Positions 7,118 to 15,002 of a DNA stretch of 31,001 bases are shown here, one piece after another. The position numbers were made by a program, and so were the translations under genes. Under the pieces are notes generated by a model that ran no database searches, had not been told where the DNA came from, and worked only from the letters and a program-made list of their open reading frames with translations. Every line of letters begins with the position of its first letter. The first letter of the stretch is position 1. Source of the stretch: an uncultured Lysobacterales bacterium (GTDB taxonomy: Bacteria; Pseudomonadota; Gammaproteobacteria; Xanthomonadales; Xanthomonadaceae); NCBI GenBank assembly GCA_946886865.1, contig CAMPJI010000021.1, positions 1 to 31,001 of the forward strand. The letters run 5' to 3'.

Positions 7118-7408
7118 ATGACCCCGCTGGCCCTGCAATCGGATCTCGGCATCGAACACGTGGCGGCCCTGCACGCCACCCTGCTGCCGCACCTGGACGA
7201 CGAGGACGCGATCGAGCTGGTCGGCGACCGGGTCGGCCGCGTGCATGCGGCCGGTCTGCAGCTGCTGCACGCCTTCGTGCGCGACCGCGCCCACGCCGGG
7301 CGCCAGACCGCCGTCACCCTCGCCTCGCCCGCCCTGGCCGACGCCGCACGCGCACTGGCGCTGGCCGTCAGCCTCGGCGTCGACGCGCCCACGCCCGCGC
7401 ACGACTGA
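7118..7408 (+). CDS. Small STAS-domain protein, non-phosphorylatable type
   Basis: 96 aa. It resembles a STAS domain (anti-sigma antagonist or MlaB-like fold): a beta strand IELVGDRVGRV, then the helix start HAAGLQLLHAFVRDRA, then TAVTLASPALADAARALAL and a final LGV. In phosphorylated STAS proteins such as SpoIIAA the helix start reads D-S-S-G-L. Here it is H43-A44-A45-G46-L47, so the phospho-serine is missing and control by a kinase is unlikely. STAS genes next to cheY/cheA occur in Xanthomonas and Pseudomonas clusters with no settled function known to me. It probably acts as a protein-binding adaptor. ATG 7118 is chosen because the promoter at 7062-7088 excludes longer starts. First gene of its operon. 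Confidence 0.75.
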   Translation: MTPLALQSDLGIEHVAALHATLLPHLDDEDAIELVGDRVGRVHAAGLQLLHAFVRDRAHAGRQTAVTLASPALADAARALALAVSLGVDAPTPAHD

Positions 7409-7520
7409 TGCGCGGCGCCGGCCCGGCTTCCCACACCCCCGCCCAGCGCCGCATCCCGGCCCTGGGGCAGACCCGCGCGTGCCGGACCGGCGCGCAACGC
7501 AATTCCGATGGAGACCGCTC

Positions 7521-7886
7521 GTGAGTGCCCAACTGCTGATCGTCGACGATTCCACCTCCATGCGGCAGATGGTCGCCTTCGCGCTGTCCTCGGGCGGCTA
7601 CAACGTGCGCGAGGCCGAGGACGGCCAAGCCGCGCTGGACATCGCGCGCACCGCGAAGTTCGACGCCGTGGTCACCGACGTCAACATGCCGCGCATGGAC
7701 GGCATCGAGCTGATCCGCCAGCTGCGTACGCTGCCCGACTACAAGTTCACCCCGCTGCTGATGCTCACGACCGAGTCCGGCGGCGACAAGAAGCAGGAAG
7801 GCCGCGCCGCCGGCGCCACCGGCTGGCTGGTCAAGCCGTTCGACCCGGACCAGCTGCTGGCCACCGTCCGCAAGGTGCTCGGCTAA
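7521..7886 (+). CDS. CheY-type single-domain response regulator, second copy
   Basis: 121 aa from a GTG start with ATGGAGACC just before it. Receiver residues are in place: Asp pair in LIVDDST, phosphoacceptor in VVTDVNMPRMDG, Thr in LMLTTES, and Lys in WLVKPFD. It differs from the first CheY: DVNMPRMDG and the TTESGGDKKQEGRAAGATGW segment are the form seen in regulators that pair with CheA of a second chemotaxis system. Being four bases from the second cheA, it is probably that kinase's own acceptor. It may act as a phosphate sink or as an output regulator rather than binding FliM. There is no output domain. Confidence 0.9.
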   Translation: MSAQLLIVDDSTSMRQMVAFALSSGGYNVREAEDGQAALDIARTAKFDAVVTDVNMPRMDGIELIRQLRTLPDYKFTPLLMLTTESGGDKKQEGRAAGATGWLVKPFDPDQLLATVRKVLG

Positions 7887-7889
7887 GCG

Positions 7890-9878
7890 ATGGACATCAC
7901 CCAGTTCCACGCCGCGTTCTTCGAGGAAAGCCGTGAAGGGCTGGACGCGATGGAAGCCGGCCTGCTGGGGCTGGAGGAATCCGGCCGTGCGGATGCCGAG
8001 ACGGTCAACACCATCTTCCGCGCCGCGCACTCCATCAAGGGCGGCGCGGCGACGTTCGGCTTCGGCGCCGTCACCGACCTGACCCACGTCCTGGAAACGC
8101 TGCTCGACCAGGCCCGCAGCGGCGGCCGCGTGCTCGACCGCGACGCCACCGGCGCGCTGCTGGCGTCGGTCGACGTGCTTCGCGACCTGCTGGCCGTCTA
8201 CGAACAGGGCGGGCCCGACATCGAGGCCCGTATCGATCACGCAGCGCTCGCGCAGGCGCGCGCCGGCCTGGACCGGATGCTGGCAGGAGCCGCTGGCGCT
8301 GCGACCACCACGAGTGCCGCCACGGCGGCGGCCGACACCGGCCCCGACCACTGGCGCATCGCCTTCCACCCGCTGCCCTCGCTGTTCATGAGCGGCAACG
8401 ATCCGCTGCGCATCCTGCGCGAGCTGGCCGGGCTGGGCGAGATGACGGCCGAGTGCCACGACCGCGAGCTGCCGGCATTTGCCGCGCTCGACCCGCATGA
8501 GGCGCACCTGGGCTGGACGCTGACGCTGCCGGGCACGGTCAAGCGCGGCGACATCGACGAAGCGTTCGCGTGGGTCGAGGACCAGTGCGAGCTGGAGATC
8601 GAGGCCGTCGCCCAAGTCGAAGCCGCGCCGGTTGAAGCCGACGCCGGCGCTACCGCGAATACACCCGCCGCCAATTCACCCGCGCGCGGCGGCAATGACG
8701 CCGATACGTCCATCCGCGTGGCGGTCAACAAGGTCGACGCGCTGATCAACCTGGTGGGCGAGCTGGTCATCACCCAGGCGATGCTGCGCCAGCGCGCGCA
8801 GTCGCTCGACCCGGTCGCCAACGAGGCCCTGCTGTCGGGGCTGGAGCAGCTGGACCGCAACACCCGCGACCTGCAGGAGTCGGTGATGGGCGTGCGCATG
8901 CTGCCCGTCGAGTTCGCCTTCAGCCGCTTCCCGCGCATGGTGCGCGATGTCGCCTCGCGCCTGAACAAGAAGGTGCGCCTGAAGACCTCCGGTGAAGCCA
9001 CCGAGCTGGACAAGGGCGTGATCGAGAAGATCGTCGACCCGCTGGTGCACCTGATGCGCAACGCCATCGACCACGGCCTGGAGTCGCCGGAAGAACGGCG
9101 CGCGGCGGGCAAGGACGAGACCGGCACCATCAGCATGAGCGCCGCCCACCAGGGCGGGCACATCATCATCGAGGTCGGCGACGACGGCCGCGGCCTGGAC
9201 CGCGAGCGCATCCTGCGCAAGGCCGCCGAACGCAACCTGCCGGTCCCCGATGAGCCCACCGATTCGCAGGTGTGGGACCTGGTGTTCCACCCCGGCTTCT
9301 CCACCGCCGATGCGCTGACCGACCTGTCCGGCCGCGGCGTCGGCATGGACGTGGTCAAGAGCAACATCGTCGCGCTGGGCGGCAACGTCGAGATCCGCAG
9401 TGCACGCGGCCAGGGCAGCACCATCTCCATCCGCCTGCCGCTGACGCTCGCGATCATGGACGGCATGTCCGTGGCCGTCGGCGACGAGGTCTTCATCATC
9501 CCGCTCAACATGGTGGTGGAGTCCCTGCAGCCCGGGCCCGGCGACGTGCGCACGGTGACCAACGAGGGCCGCGTGCTGCGCGTGCGCGACGAGTTCCTGC
9601 CGCTGCTCAACCTGGCCGCCACCTACGGCCTGCCCGCGCAGCGCCGCGACGACGCCGCCCCGCCCATCGCGGTGGTGGTGGAGTGCGACGGCCGCAAGCT
9701 GGCGCTGGAAGTCGACGAACTGGTCGGCCAGCAGCAGGTCGTGGTCAAGAACCTGGAAGCCAACTACCGCCGCATCGACGGCGTCTCCGGCGCCACGATC
9801 CTCGGCGACGGCCGCGTCGCGCTGATCGTCGACGCCGGCGGCCTGGGCCAGGCCGCGCGCCTGCCCGCCGCCGCCTGA
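7890..9878 (+). CDS. cheA: Chemotaxis histidine kinase CheA (second copy, with P2)
   Basis: 662 aa. P1 Hpt with His47 in FRAAHSIKGGAATF; a folded P2-like domain from about 154 to 240 (HWRIAFHPLPSLFMSGNDP to FAWVEDQCELEIE), which normally docks CheY or CheB; P3 from about 275 (IRVAVNKVDALINLVGELV); P4 kinase with the N box VHLMRNAIDHG (387-396) and GRGVGMDVVKSN; and a CheW-like P5 at the end. All catalytic boxes are intact. Unlike the first CheA at 1557, this one has a classical P2, so the two kinases probably choose their acceptors differently. It follows the second cheY by three bases and precedes cheW by 30. The cheR, cheD and cheB genes downstream probably serve the same arrays. Confidence 0.96.
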   Translation: MDITQFHAAFFEESREGLDAMEAGLLGLEESGRADAETVNTIFRAAHSIKGGAATFGFGAVTDLTHVLETLLDQARSGGRVLDRDATGALLASVDVLRDLLAVYEQGGPDIEARIDHAALAQARAGLDRMLAGAAGAATTTSAATAAADTGPDHWRIAFHPLPSLFMSGNDPLRILRELAGLGEMTAECHDRELPAFAALDPHEAHLGWTLTLPGTVKRGDIDEAFAWVEDQCELEIEAVAQVEAAPVEADAGATANTPAANSPARGGNDADTSIRVAVNKVDALINLVGELVITQAMLRQRAQSLDPVANEALLSGLEQLDRNTRDLQESVMGVRMLPVEFAFSRFPRMVRDVASRLNKKVRLKTSGEATELDKGVIEKIVDPLVHLMRNAIDHGLESPEERRAAGKDETGTISMSAAHQGGHIIIEVGDDGRGLDRERILRKAAERNLPVPDEPTDSQVWDLVFHPGFSTADALTDLSGRGVGMDVVKSNIVALGGNVEIRSARGQGSTISIRLPLTLAIMDGMSVAVGDEVFIIPLNMVVESLQPGPGDVRTVTNEGRVLRVRDEFLPLLNLAATYGLPAQRRDDAAPPIAVVVECDGRKLALEVDELVGQQQVVVKNLEANYRRIDGVSGATILGDGRVALIVDAGGLGQAARLPAAA

Positions 9879-9908
9879 CACGCCAACACCGCTTACGAAG
9901 GACCCGCC

Positions 9909-10409
9909 ATGAGCACCGCCACCACCCAGAACGACGCCCACGCCAGTGATGCCGTGGTCGAGGAGTACCTGACCTTCACCCTGGCGGACGAGGAATACGG
10001 CGTCGACATCCTGAAAGTGCAGGAGATCCGCGGCTACGACGCCGTCACCCGCCTGCCCGACGCGCCGGACTTCATCAAGGGCGTGGTCAACCTGCGCGGC
10101 ACCATCGTCCCGGTGGTCGACCTGCGCCTGAAGTTCAAGATGAAGGACGTCGGCTACGGCCCGACCACGGTGATGATCGTGCTCAACGTCGCCGACCGCG
10201 TCGTCGGCATGGTGGTGGACGCGGTGTCGGACGTGATCCGCCTCACCCCCGACCAGGTCCGCCCGGTGCCGGAGATCGTCTGCACGATCGACCGCAAGTT
10301 CCTCACCGGCATCGGCACCGCCGAAGACCGCATGCTGGTGCTGCTCGACATCGAGCACCTGATGACCAGCGCCGAGATGGGTCTGGTGGCCGAGGCGCTG
10401 GCGGCATAG
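9909..10409 (+). CDS. cheW: Chemotaxis coupling protein CheW
   Basis: 166 aa, the usual CheW length, with GAAGGA seven bases before the ATG. A short polar N-terminus (1-20) is followed by a single CheW fold: VEEYLTFTLADEEYGVDILK, IRGYDAVTRLPDAPDFIKGV, VVNLRGTIVPVVDLRLKF, and DRVVGMVVDAVSDVIRL. It bridges receptors and CheA. It ends the STAS-cheY-cheA operon and is followed by a strong intrinsic terminator at 10439. The last 70 bases of the gene occur a second time downstream (10565-10634) as part of a tandem duplication. Confidence 0.95.
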   Translation: MSTATTQNDAHASDAVVEEYLTFTLADEEYGVDILKVQEIRGYDAVTRLPDAPDFIKGVVNLRGTIVPVVDLRLKFKMKDVGYGPTTVMIVLNVADRVVGMVVDAVSDVIRLTPDQVRPVPEIVCTIDRKFLTGIGTAEDRMLVLLDIEHLMTSAEMGLVAEALAA

Positions 10410-10438
10410 CGCACGCGCTACCATCCCCCTCGAACAAG

Positions 10439-10469
10439 AAAAGGCCCGCTTCGCGCGGGCCTTTTTCGT
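10439..10469 (+). terminator. Intrinsic terminator after cheW
   Basis: GGCCCGC-TTCGC-GCGGGCC stem-loop followed by TTTTT and preceded by AAAA, 30 bases after the cheW stop. A strong rho-independent terminator; the A-rich left side could let it work on both strands. Confidence 0.92.
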
Positions 10470-10474
10470 TACAC

Positions 10475-10562
10475 CGTAGCCCGGGTAAGGTCACCGGCCG
10501 CACCCGGGATTGCCGCGAGGTGAGGCATGACAACCCCCGGGTGCGCTGCGCTTACCCGGGTA
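10475..10562. repeat. REP/MITE-like element, copy 3
   Basis: Begins CGTAGCCCGGGTAAG and contains GGCCGCACCCGGGATTGCC and CGGGTGCGCTGCGCTTACC. The right end is cut at CCCGGGTACT, where the duplicated cheW fragment starts, so its last bases have been lost or changed at the junction. Confidence 0.85.
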
Positions 10563-10564
10563 CT

Positions 10565-10634
10565 CTGCCTCGACATCGAGCACCTGATGACCAGCGCCGA
10601 CATGGCCCTGGTGGCCTAGGCACTGGCGGCATAG
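10565..10634 (+). pseudogene. Duplicated 3' fragment of cheW (broken)
   Basis: CTGCCTCGACATCGAGCACC and the bases up to GCGGCATAG repeat the last 70 bases of cheW (10341-10409) with a few changes, including one inserted C near the start and a change making GCCTAG, an in-frame stop before the old one. With the terminator and repeat copy after it, this is the second unit of a tandem duplication of about 224 bases. It has no start and cannot make a protein. Confidence 0.85.
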
Positions 10635-10661
10635 TCAGCACCCGTCGAACTACGCAAACAG

Positions 10662-10692
10662 AAAAGGCCCGCTTCGTGCGGGCCTTTTTCGT
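10662..10692 (+). terminator. Second copy of the cheW terminator
   Basis: GGCCCGC-TTCGT-GCGGGCC then TTTTT. Differs from the copy at 10439 only by TTCGC to TTCGT in the loop. It sits 223 bases downstream of that copy. Confidence 0.88.
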
Positions 10693-10697
10693 TACAC

Positions 10698-10788
10698 CGT
10701 AGCCCGGGTAAGGCCACCGGCCGCACCCGGGATCGCCGCGAGGTGATGCATGACAACCCCCGGGTGCGCTGCGCTTACCCGGGCTACG
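10698..10788. repeat. REP/MITE-like element, copy 4
   Basis: Both 15-bp ends are intact (CGTAGCCCGGGTAAG and CTTACCCGGGCTACG). Very close to copy 3; the last part of the duplicated unit. It ends four bases before the stop codon of the convergent minus-strand gene. Confidence 0.85.
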
Positions 10789-10792
10789 CTTA

Positions 10793-11317
10793 TTACATCT
10801 CGTGACGACTAGGGCTTGACCGGTTTGGTGCGGACGACGGAGCGACCCGCGACACCACTACATAGAGCAGCCCGCCTCCCGCTATGGCCACGGCCACCTC
10901 TTTGAGCAAGTCCATATCGGTCCGGACAACCGAGAACAGCAGCGCCGCGCCCGAGGCGGTCACAACCACATAGCCCACCGCCAAAAGGCTCGGCCTTAAG
11001 ACTATGAACGACACCCCAAGCACTAGGAACAAGAGGGTCGTACTGGTCTTCAGCACGGCAATGACGGGATGCTCTGACCGCATTGGCTTGCGGAGTACTG
11101 GATCTTCCCTGGCCCGCTGTTCGTAAAGCCGCTGGAAATTGCGCGCATCCGCATCCGGGTGCGCCGCGACAATCGTATCGACCACCCGATTGTGGGCGCG
11201 CACGGCCTCTGCATTGTCGGGATAGCCGCCTAGTGATCCGAGCACGGAGGTGAGCAGGACAGCAACGCCCAATGCGGTCAGCGCTTTCAACAGATCGCGC
11301 ACCGCAGGCCGCAGCAT
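10793..11317 (-). CDS. Membrane protein of unknown function
   Basis: I do not recognise this protein. From the Met at 11317 it is 174 aa: MLRPAVRDLLKALTALGV and a first hydrophobic segment, then a polar loop (YPDNAEAVRAHNRVVDTIVA to LRKPMRSEHP) and three further hydrophobic stretches (AVLKTSTTLLFLVLGVSF, LLAVGYVVVTASGAALLF, and VAVAIAGGGLLYVVVSRV). About four membrane segments are expected, with a soluble loop of about 60 residues between the first and second. A GTG three codons further upstream, with GGAAG five bases before it, is an equally good start. Base composition and codon choice are less GC-biased than in the che genes, with more A and T at third positions, suggesting later arrival. 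It is convergent to cheW and flanked by the duplicated repeat. Confidence 0.6.
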   Translation of the reverse strand: MLRPAVRDLLKALTALGVAVLLTSVLGSLGGYPDNAEAVRAHNRVVDTIVAAHPDADARNFQRLYEQRAREDPVLRKPMRSEHPVIAVLKTSTTLLFLVLGVSFIVLRPSLLAVGYVVVTASGAALLFSVVRTDMDLLKEVAVAIAGGGLLYVVVSRVAPSSAPNRSSPSRHEM

Positions 11318-11508
11318 CGAGGGCACGTTTACTTCCAGGTCGCTGTGGATCCATGAAGGAGACCCTAACGAGGCCCCGTGTGCAACTGGATCCTGAAGGA
11401 CACGCGGGATGAGCCGGGCAGAGCGGGATCGATCACGCCGTGCGCGAGCCAGGTGCCGCGAGGCGATGGGTATCGCACCGCTCAACCCCTCCTACGGCGT
11501 GCTCCGTC

Positions 11509-11541
11509 GCAAAAAAAAACCGCGCCCGGAGGCGCGGTTTC
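11509..11541 (-). terminator. Intrinsic terminator of the TonB-domain gene
   Basis: Read on the minus strand: AACCGCGCC-TCCG-GGCGCGGTT followed by a run of T (the nine A at 11511-11519 on the plus strand). Nine-base stem, four-base loop. It lies about 30 bases past the stop of the gene at 11567. Confidence 0.92.
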
Positions 11542-11566
11542 CTGAAGTCCCAGGGGAGTGGGTCTG

Positions 11567-11872
11567 TCAGAGGTTGAAGTCCAGGCGCACCTTGCCGCGA
11601 CCGCCGCCGGGGGCGAACTGCCACTGCTTGACCGCGCGGACGGCGGCCTGCTCGAAGGTGCGCGAGGGCTTTGCATTCAATACGGAGACGCTTTCGACCT
11701 TGCCGTCGGCGGCCACCGAGAACTCGACCTCGACGAAGCCGGTCTTGCCGGCGCGGGCGGCTTCGGGCGGGTACTGCGGCTCGACGCGCTTGGTCGGGGT
11801 GAGCTCGGCGTGGGCCGGCATCGCAAACGCCATGGCCAGCAACGCGGCGGCGACAACGGACGGACGGGTCAT
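11567..11872 (-). CDS. Small secreted protein with TonB C-terminal domain
   Basis: 101 aa starting at the Met at 11872, with GAGGAG six bases before it. Signal peptide MTRPSVVAAALLAMAFAMPAHA with an AHA cleavage site, then a TonB C-terminal fold that fills the rest: PTKRVEPQYPPEAARAGKTG, FVEVEFSVAADGKVESVSVL, and AAVRAVKQWQFAP. A true TonB has an N-terminal membrane anchor and a Pro-rich spacer. Here there is only a cleavable signal and the periplasmic domain. It cannot pass energy from ExbB/ExbD by itself, so it may be an accessory or decoy for TonB-dependent receptors or an outer-membrane partner. Such stand-alone domains are frequent in Xanthomonadaceae, which have many TonB-dependent receptors. 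It has its own terminator at 11509. Confidence 0.85.
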   Translation of the reverse strand: MTRPSVVAAALLAMAFAMPAHAELTPTKRVEPQYPPEAARAGKTGFVEVEFSVAADGKVESVSVLNAKPSRTFEQAAVRAVKQWQFAPGGGRGKVRLDFNL

Positions 11873-12119
11873 GGACGGCTCCTCATAGACGGGACAGAAG
11901 GCGTGCGCCTTGCTCCCCCGGCAACGGCCGGCACGCGGCTTTCTTGAGGACCGCACCCGGCGCGCACGGCGCTGCGCGGTGAAACTGCGAGACCCGTCAC
12001 AGGATGGCGCGGCCCTGCACCGCGATGCCTGGCCGCCACATCGCCCGATGTGCCGTTGCACCGGGCCCGTCGCCGTCCAGCGCCATGGCACCGCGCCAGT
12101 CGAGGCGGCGTGAACCCGC

Positions 12120-12146
12120 TAAAGATTTGCGCGCTGCCGCCGATGC
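12120..12146 (+). promoter_or_regulatory. Predicted sigma-28 promoter of the large chemoreceptor
   Basis: TAAAGATT (12120-12127), an 11-base spacer, then GCCGATGC (12139-12146). -35 six of eight, -10 six of eight, exact spacing. It lies 49 bases before the ATG at 12196, which has GAGG seven bases upstream. It rules out the longer in-frame starts. The rest of the 323-base gap to the TonB-domain gene holds no other feature I can support. Confidence 0.8.
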
Positions 12147-12195
12147 ACGGTGTGTCGACCCACTCCGGGTCAACCACCCTTGCCGAGGCTGCGAC

Positions 12196-14877
12196 ATGTC
12201 CAACCCCCTTCCCTCGAACCTTCTGGACCGTGCGCTGGCGCCGTCCACGCGCCTGATGGCGCGGCTGCGCTTCGGCCAGAAGGCCATGGTGATCGGCGCC
12301 GCCTTCGCCCTGACGTGCGCGGTGCTGGCCGGCATCGTGCTGGTGCGCGCCAACGAAGAGATCGGACAGGCGCAGATGCAGCTGACCGCCAACGACGGCA
12401 TCGCGCACCTGCACGACGCCATGCTGGCGATGCAGGCGCACCGCCAGATGGTGACGCGCCTGGCGGCGAAGGACGGCGTGGCGCCGGCCGAGATGGCCAC
12501 CGCCGCGACCCAGGCCAATGCCGCGCTCGCCGAGTTCGGCCGCTGGCAGGGCGAGGAAATCCCGGACGCCCCCGTCGCCAACGCCCTGAAGGCCGCGCAG
12601 GCCGCCTGGGTCAAGGCCACGGCCGCCAACGAGGACCTGTTCGCGCAGGCCGAGTTGCACAACGACGCGCTGTTCCACGTGCGCGGCATGATGCGCGAGG
12701 TCTCCGAGTACACCGGCCTGACCCAGGCCAACGACCCGGCCGTGTTCTACACCGGCCGCGCGTCCACCGAATGGCTGCCCTCTCTGGCCGAATACACCAC
12801 GCAGCAGGGCGCGGTGGCGATCCGCGTGCTGGGCGAGGGCTCGATCTGGGTCGAGGACCGCACGGGTCTTGCGATCTCGCAGAACATGCAGGAGTTCGTG
12901 CGCAGCCGCATCGAGCTGGAGCTGGCCAACGCCGAAGCCGCCGACCCCGCCCTGGCCGAAACGCTGGGCGGCCCGGTGCGCCGCGCGCTGGAGGCGATGG
13001 ACAAGCAGAACGCGGCCATCCAGGCCAACGTGCTGGATGCGGACATGATGGAAATGCCGGTGGCGTCCATGGCCGCCCGCGAGAACGCGACCCGCCTGGC
13101 GATGGCCGTGGCGCTGGAAGGCTCGGAGGCCGCGCTGGTCGCCGCCGCCGAGAACGAGATCGGCGCGCTGAAGTCCGAGCGCGCCTCCACGATGCTGGTC
13201 TGCCTGCTGGTGCTGCTGCTGTCGGGCTACCTGTTCCTGGGCTTCAGCCGCAGCACGCGCAGCTCGCTGCGCGAGATCCAGACCGCCGCCGAGTCGCTGG
13301 CCGTGGGCCAGTTCCCGGAACGGGTCAAGGTCGACAGCCGCGACGAACTGCGCGTCATCGCCGACAGCCTGGAACAGGCGGTGGGCAGCCTGCGCCGGTT
13401 CTCCGACGCGCAGGGCCATGTATTCGAGGCCCACCAGGCCGGCAACGTCAACGAGCGCCTGGACGCGGAGTCCTTCCCGGGGTCGTTCGGCGTCATGGCC
13501 GACGAGATCAACACCCTGGTCTCCTCGCACATCGACCTGCAGACGCGCGTCATCGAGCTGGTCGACGCCTACGGCCGCGGCGACCTGTCGCAGGACATCG
13601 AGCGCCTGCCGGGTGAGAAGGCCCGCATCACCGAGGCCGTGGACGCGGTGAAGTCGCGCATGCTGGACGTCAACGGCGAGATCAAGCGCCTGGTGGACGC
13701 GGCGGTGGAAGGCGACTTCAGCCAGCGCGGCAATGCCGACCGCTTCGAGTTCGTCTACCACGACATGGTGCAGGGCCTGAACGCGCTGATGGACAGCGCC
13801 GACCGCGGCGTCAGCGAGATCGGCGCCCTGCTGCGCGCGGTGGCCGACGGCGACCTCACGCAGGAAGTCGATGCCACCCTGCCCGGCCAGTTCGGCGAAC
13901 TGGCGGCCAATGCCAACGGCACCGTGCGCCAGCTGGCGACGGTCGTCGGCCGGATCCGCGCCGGCAGCGATTCGATCAACGCCGCCGCCGGCGAGATCGC
14001 CTCGGGCAACAACGACCTGTCGCAGCGCACCGAGCAGCAGGCCGCCTCGCTGGAGGAAACCGCCTCGTCGATGGAGGAGCTGACGTCGACGGTGCGCCAG
14101 AACGCCGACAACGCGCGCCAGGCCAACCAGCTGGCGATCGGCGCGGCCGATGTCGCCGAGCAGGGCGGCCAGGTGGTGGGCAAGGTCGTGCAGACGATGA
14201 GCGCGATCAACGACTCGTCGCGCAAGATCAACGACATCATCGGCGTCATCGACGGCATCGCGTTCCAGACCAACATCCTGGCGCTCAACGCCGCGGTCGA
14301 GGCCGCGCGTGCCGGCGAGCAGGGCCGCGGGTTCGCGGTGGTGGCTGCCGAGGTGCGCTCGCTGGCGCAGCGCTCGGCCAACGCCGCCAAGGAGATCAAG
14401 CAGCTCATCACCGACTCGGTCGACAAGGTCGAGGACGGCACGCGCCTGGTGGACCAGGCCGGCAAGACGATGGGCGAGATCGTGACCAGCGTGAAGCGCG
14501 TCAGCGACATCATCGCCGACATCAGCGCCGCCTCGCAGGAGCAGACCACCGGCATCGAGCAGATCAACCAGGCGATCCTGCAGATGGACGAGGGCACCCA
14601 GCAGAACGCCGCGCTGGTCGAGGAAGCCTCGGCCGCCGCGCGCAGCATGGAGCAGCAGTCCGTGCAGCTGGCGCAGATGGTGGCGTCGTTCCACCTGGCC
14701 GGCCACGAGGACGGCGACGCCAAGGCCACGCCGCGTGCCGCCGGCAACATCGAGGTCAACCACGGCCACCACGGCGCGCGCCATGCGCGCACGCCGGCCG
14801 CCCCGCGTCCGCGTCCGCCAGCCCGCAAGCGCGGCGCCAACGGCGGTGGCAACGAGCAGCACTGGCAGGAGTTCTGA
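12196..14877 (+). CDS. Methyl-accepting chemotaxis protein with stacked HAMP modules and a WxxF tail
   Basis: 893 aa. Membrane helix 1 at about 31-50 (MVIGAAFALTCAVLAGIVLV); a helical periplasmic sensor of about 280 residues; helix 2 at about 332-351 (LVCLLVLLLSGYLFLGF); then a HAMP and at least three more HAMP-like modules, recognisable by repeated GDLSQDIE, GDFSQRGN and GDLTQEVD segments (about 450-580). The signalling hairpin tip is near 687-725 ([36 protein letters not shown]). Methylation-type Gln/Glu clusters flank the tip. The C-terminus is a flexible Arg/Pro/Gly linker ending HWQEF, like the NWETF tether that binds CheR and CheB in enterics. The ligand cannot be told from sequence. 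It may be first in an operon with the GGDEF/EAL, cheR, cheD and cheB genes. Confidence 0.95.
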   Translation: MSNPLPSNLLDRALAPSTRLMARLRFGQKAMVIGAAFALTCAVLAGIVLVRANEEIGQAQMQLTANDGIAHLHDAMLAMQAHRQMVTRLAAKDGVAPAEMATAATQANAALAEFGRWQGEEIPDAPVANALKAAQAAWVKATAANEDLFAQAELHNDALFHVRGMMREVSEYTGLTQANDPAVFYTGRASTEWLPSLAEYTTQQGAVAIRVLGEGSIWVEDRTGLAISQNMQEFVRSRIELELANAEAADPALAETLGGPVRRALEAMDKQNAAIQANVLDADMMEMPVASMAARENATRLAMAVALEGSEAALVAAAENEIGALKSERASTMLVCLLVLLLSGYLFLGFSRSTRSSLREIQTAAESLAVGQFPERVKVDSRDELRVIADSLEQAVGSLRRFSDAQGHVFEAHQAGNVNERLDAESFPGSFGVMADEINTLVSSHIDLQTRVIELVDAYGRGDLSQDIERLPGEKARITEAVDAVKSRMLDVNGEIKRLVDAAVEGDFSQRGNADRFEFVYHDMVQGLNALMDSADRGVSEIGALLRAVADGDLTQEVDATLPGQFGELAANANGTVRQLATVVGRIRAGSDSINAAAGEIASGNNDLSQRTEQQAASLEETASSMEELTSTVRQNADNARQANQLAIGAADVAEQGGQVVGKVVQTMSAINDSSRKINDIIGVIDGIAFQTNILALNAAVEAARAGEQGRGFAVVAAEVRSLAQRSANAAKEIKQLITDSVDKVEDGTRLVDQAGKTMGEIVTSVKRVSDIIADISAASQEQTTGIEQINQAILQMDEGTQQNAALVEEASAAARSMEQQSVQLAQMVASFHLAGHEDGDAKATPRAAGNIEVNHGHHGARHARTPAAPRPRPPARKRGANGGGNEQHWQEF

Positions 14878-14883
14878 GGCGTG

Positions 14884-14944
14884 CCGCACGTCGCGTGCGG
14901 AGGGTGGGGTCACGGCGCGGGGGTGCCGTGGCCCCGCCCGTTTT
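14884..14944 (+). terminator. Possible weak terminator after the chemoreceptor gene
   Basis: Two hairpins in a row: CCGCACG-TCG-CGTGCGG (14884-14900) and GGGGTCACGGC...GCCGTGGCCCC (14906-14935, one G-T pair), followed by GCCCG and TTTT. The short T run is not directly after the stem, so it may only reduce read-through into the GGDEF/EAL gene. Confidence 0.5.
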
Positions 14945-15002
14945 CAGGCCCCGATGACGCCCCCTGCCCGGCCCTGAGCGCGTCCCGCGCGACCCACCTG
15001 CC

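Noticed and set aside
3341..10788. CRISPR array from the repeated CCCGGG-containing units
   Set aside because: Copies are kilobases apart, have inverted ends, and no regular spacers or cas genes are present.
12004..12195. Longer receptor start upstream of 12196
   Set aside because: It would contain the sigma-28 promoter at 12120-12146 and has no membrane-protein N-terminal character.
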